NCBI GenBank assembly: GCA_902629585.1 | Contig: CACORI010000001.1 | Span: forward strand, 62,001 to 126,000 | Length of the DNA stretch: 64,000 nt | Reading direction: 5' to 3' | Source of the DNA: an uncultured Pelagibacteraceae bacterium | GTDB taxonomy: Bacteria > Pseudomonadota > Alphaproteobacteria > Pelagibacterales > Pelagibacteraceae | Part shown: positions 62,294-64,000 of the stretch, in pieces | How positions within the stretch are numbered: the stretch's first letter is position 1 | Layout of the letters: each line of letters opens with the position of its first letter | Position numbers and translations under genes: made by a program | Notes under the pieces: model-generated | The model's database searches: none | The model's input: only the letters and a program-made list of their open reading frames with translations | Told to the model about the DNA's origin: nothing

Positions 62294-63888
62294 TAACTTC
62301 TAAGTATCATATCAGCACCTTTTTCTGCAATCATTATTGTAGGTGCATTAGTGTTACCTGAAGTTATATTTGGCATTATAGATGCATCAATTACCCTCAG
62401 ATTGTTCACACCTCTCACTTTGAGTTTTTCATCCACAACTGCCATTTCATCTTGACCCATTTTACAAGTTCCAACTGGATGAAAAATAGTTTGAGTATAA
62501 TCTGATCCAGCTTTAACCAATTCTTCATCATCATTTATGTCAATTCCCGGTCTATATTCTTCTGGTTTATATTTTTTAAATGTTTCAGACTCCATTATAA
62601 TTTTTCTTGTAAGTTTTAAACCTTTTGCGGCAACCATCCGGTCATGATCGGTAGAAAGGTAATTTAGTTTAACTTTTGCATAAACTCTAGAATCTTTATC
62701 AATAATATTTACATGACCTCTACTAGTTGGTCTAATATTTGAGACGGTCGGTGTGAATGCATGAAAATCATGATTTTTTGTTGCTCCTAAAGCATCCATA
62801 CTCATAGGTTGAACATGCCATTGAAGATCTGGTAGTTCTAATGATGGATCACTTTTCGCAAACATACACATTTGGCTTGCACCCATTGTCATTGGCCCAC
62901 TTCTATTAAAAACATATTCTAATCCAATCAAAAGTTTACCAAATAAACTATTAATCTTTTTGTTTAAAGATTTTAATCCGTGTACTTTATAGATGGGTCG
63001 AAACATAAGATGATCTTGAAGATTTTCTCCAACTCCCCTTAAATTGTGTATAATATCAATACCTAAATCTTTTAATTTTCCTGAATTTCCTATTCCTGAT
63101 GTTTGCAAAATTTGTGGAGAGCCAATAGATCCTGAAGAGAGAATTATTTCTTTGTTTGCTGAAACTTTTTTTAAATCATTTTCTTGCCAATATTCAACGC
63201 TTTTAGCAGTCTTATTCTCAAAGTTTATTTTTTTAACATGAGCATTTGTTATTATTTTCAAGTTATTTCTTTTTTTAATTGGATTTAAATAACCTACTGC
63301 AGTACTACATCTAAACCCATCTTTTTCAGTTACTTGAAAATATCCACACCCATGATTGTTACCTGTATTAAAATCTTTTGTTTTTGGAATACCAAATTCT
63401 TCAGCAGCATTTTGAAATTCATTTAATAATGGTAATTGTATTCTTTGGTCTGATACAGATAAAGGACCACCAACACCGTGATAATCATCTTTCCCTCGTT
63501 CTTGATTCTCTGCTTTTATAAAGTAGGGAAGAACATCATCCCAACCCCAACCTGTATTTCCTAATTGGCGCCAAACATCATAATCTCTACTTTGACCTCG
63601 TATATATAGAAGACCATTAATAGATGAACTTCCACCAAGAGTTTTACCTCTTGGATAACGAATTGATCGATTATTCATTGTTTTATCTGGCTCTGTTTTA
63701 TAACACCAATCAACAGATGGATTATGCATAGTTTTGAAATAACCAACTGGTATATGTATCCAAGGATAATTATCTTTACCTCCAGCTTCAATTAATAAAA
63801 CTTTATTATGAGAATTATCTGATAGTCTGTTTGCTAACACGCATCCTGCAGATCCAGCACCAATAATTATAAAATCAAAATTTTCCAT
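62293..63888 (-). CDS. GMC-family FAD oxidoreductase (choline dehydrogenase-like)
   Basis: A 531-residue glucose-methanol-choline oxidoreductase. FAD motif FIIIGAGSAGCVLANRLSD, the PRGKTLGGSSSINGLLYIRG block, and the C-terminal active-site area TIFHPVGTCKMG (catalytic His) and NITSGNTNAPTIMIAEKGA are present. Relatives include choline dehydrogenase BetA, which makes betaine aldehyde from choline; the usual neighbour betB is absent, so another alcohol is possible. It begins the operon with terC, SDR and M23. Confidence 0.9.
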   Translation of the reverse strand: MENFDFIIIGAGSAGCVLANRLSDNSHNKVLLIEAGGKDNYPWIHIPVGYFKTMHNPSVDWCYKTEPDKTMNNRSIRYPRGKTLGGSSSINGLLYIRGQSRDYDVWRQLGNTGWGWDDVLPYFIKAENQERGKDDYHGVGGPLSVSDQRIQLPLLNEFQNAAEEFGIPKTKDFNTGNNHGCGYFQVTEKDGFRCSTAVGYLNPIKKRNNLKIITNAHVKKINFENKTAKSVEYWQENDLKKVSANKEIILSSGSIGSPQILQTSGIGNSGKLKDLGIDIIHNLRGVGENLQDHLMFRPIYKVHGLKSLNKKINSLFGKLLIGLEYVFNRSGPMTMGASQMCMFAKSDPSLELPDLQWHVQPMSMDALGATKNHDFHAFTPTVSNIRPTSRGHVNIIDKDSRVYAKVKLNYLSTDHDRMVAAKGLKLTRKIIMESETFKKYKPEEYRPGIDINDDEELVKAGSDYTQTIFHPVGTCKMGQDEMAVVDEKLKVRGVNNLRVIDASIMPNITSGNTNAPTIMIAEKGADMILRS

Positions 63889-64000
63889 CTCAAGTTGAAT
63901 TGCTTTTTTAATTAATATTATTATCTCGTTTTTACACTCATATTAATCAATTGTCACTTGTGTCAGGTTTGTTTTTCTGATTGTATGCAATGGTTAAATT
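63889..64000. other. AT-rich region upstream of the GMC gene
   Basis: The last 112 nt hold no gene on either strand that I can support. They presumably contain the GMC operon promoter. GTCACTTGTGTCAGG near 63954-63968 carries an imperfect dyad. The window ends here. Confidence 0.4.

Noticed and set aside
1..64000. CRISPR array, prophage, insertion sequence, tRNA or rRNA
   Set aside because: I saw no regularly spaced long repeats, transposase or integrase motifs, or tRNA/rRNA-like sequence anywhere in the window.

Overview
The window is strongly AT-rich, gene-dense DNA with very short intergenic gaps, many 1-8 nt gene overlaps and few strong Shine-Dalgarno sites. Gene content points to a SAR11 (Candidatus Pelagibacter / Pelagibacterales) chromosome: a TPP-riboswitch-controlled ThiV-type transporter, aprMBA with xsc and suyAB, a single iron(III) ABC system, acuI, and an alphaproteobacterial ScfR-type regulator divergent from isocitrate lyase. 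No rRNA, tRNA, CRISPR, insertion sequence, phage or integrase was seen. The assignment is by recognition of families and layout, not by a database search.

Layout. 0-3 kb: hisI (partial, minus), folE, acuI and a LysR regulator. 3-9 kb: an iron-uptake operon behind Fur-box-like sites (binding protein, CxxC mini-protein, peroxiredoxin-like protein, permease, ATPase), then azlCD and a thioredoxin-fold protein. 9-12 kb: persulfide-dioxygenase-like MBL enzyme, Met/His-rich cupredoxin, DUF4396 membrane protein, methyltransferase, then a 328-nt non-coding stretch full of inverted repeats. 12-19 kb: TPP riboswitch and thiV, an ABC-2 exporter, aceA with a 53-codon companion gene, and a divergent ScfR-like regulator with a duplicated helix-turn-helix facing an array of TTTACAA half-sites. 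19-26 kb: GNAT-like protein, MBL hydrolase, a purine-ring catabolism run (puuE, alc, allA, ribokinase) and a convergent NCS1 transporter. 26-33 kb: Fe-alcohol dehydrogenase, glutamine amidotransferase, cutA, SRAP protein, rseP, HU, amtB. 33-44 kb: glycosyltransferase-like protein, rhodanese, a frameshifted DsbA-family isomerase, ABA4-like protein, recX, cysQ with DUF3553, mnmA, metC, an MFS carrier, and pabB-pabA-pabC in which pabA is broken at a run of eight A.

44-53.5 kb is a sulfonate island. Xsc releases sulfite from sulfoacetaldehyde, SuyAB releases sulfite from sulfolactate, AprMBA oxidises sulfite to sulfate, and TauE-type and YeiH-type membrane proteins can export the products. 53.5-58.5 kb is the most unusual block: an SGNH hydrolase-like protein, a DUF5989 mini-membrane protein, a second divergent SGNH-like protein, another mini-membrane protein, a NodU/CmcH-family O-carbamoyltransferase and a diiron ferritin-like protein, arranged convergently. 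I read it as an uncharacterised cell-envelope or small-molecule O-carbamoylation module. 58.6-64 kb: FAD amine oxidase-like enzyme, M23 peptidase, SDR, TerC, GMC oxidoreductase.

Two genes (the DsbA-family isomerase and pabA) carry single-base frameshifts at homopolymer runs. These may be assembly errors, real decay or, for pabA, rescue by slippage on the A8 tract. Eleven genes of 27-59 codons not apparent from long-ORF inspection are described, several supported by ATGA/TAATG overlaps with recognisable neighbours.
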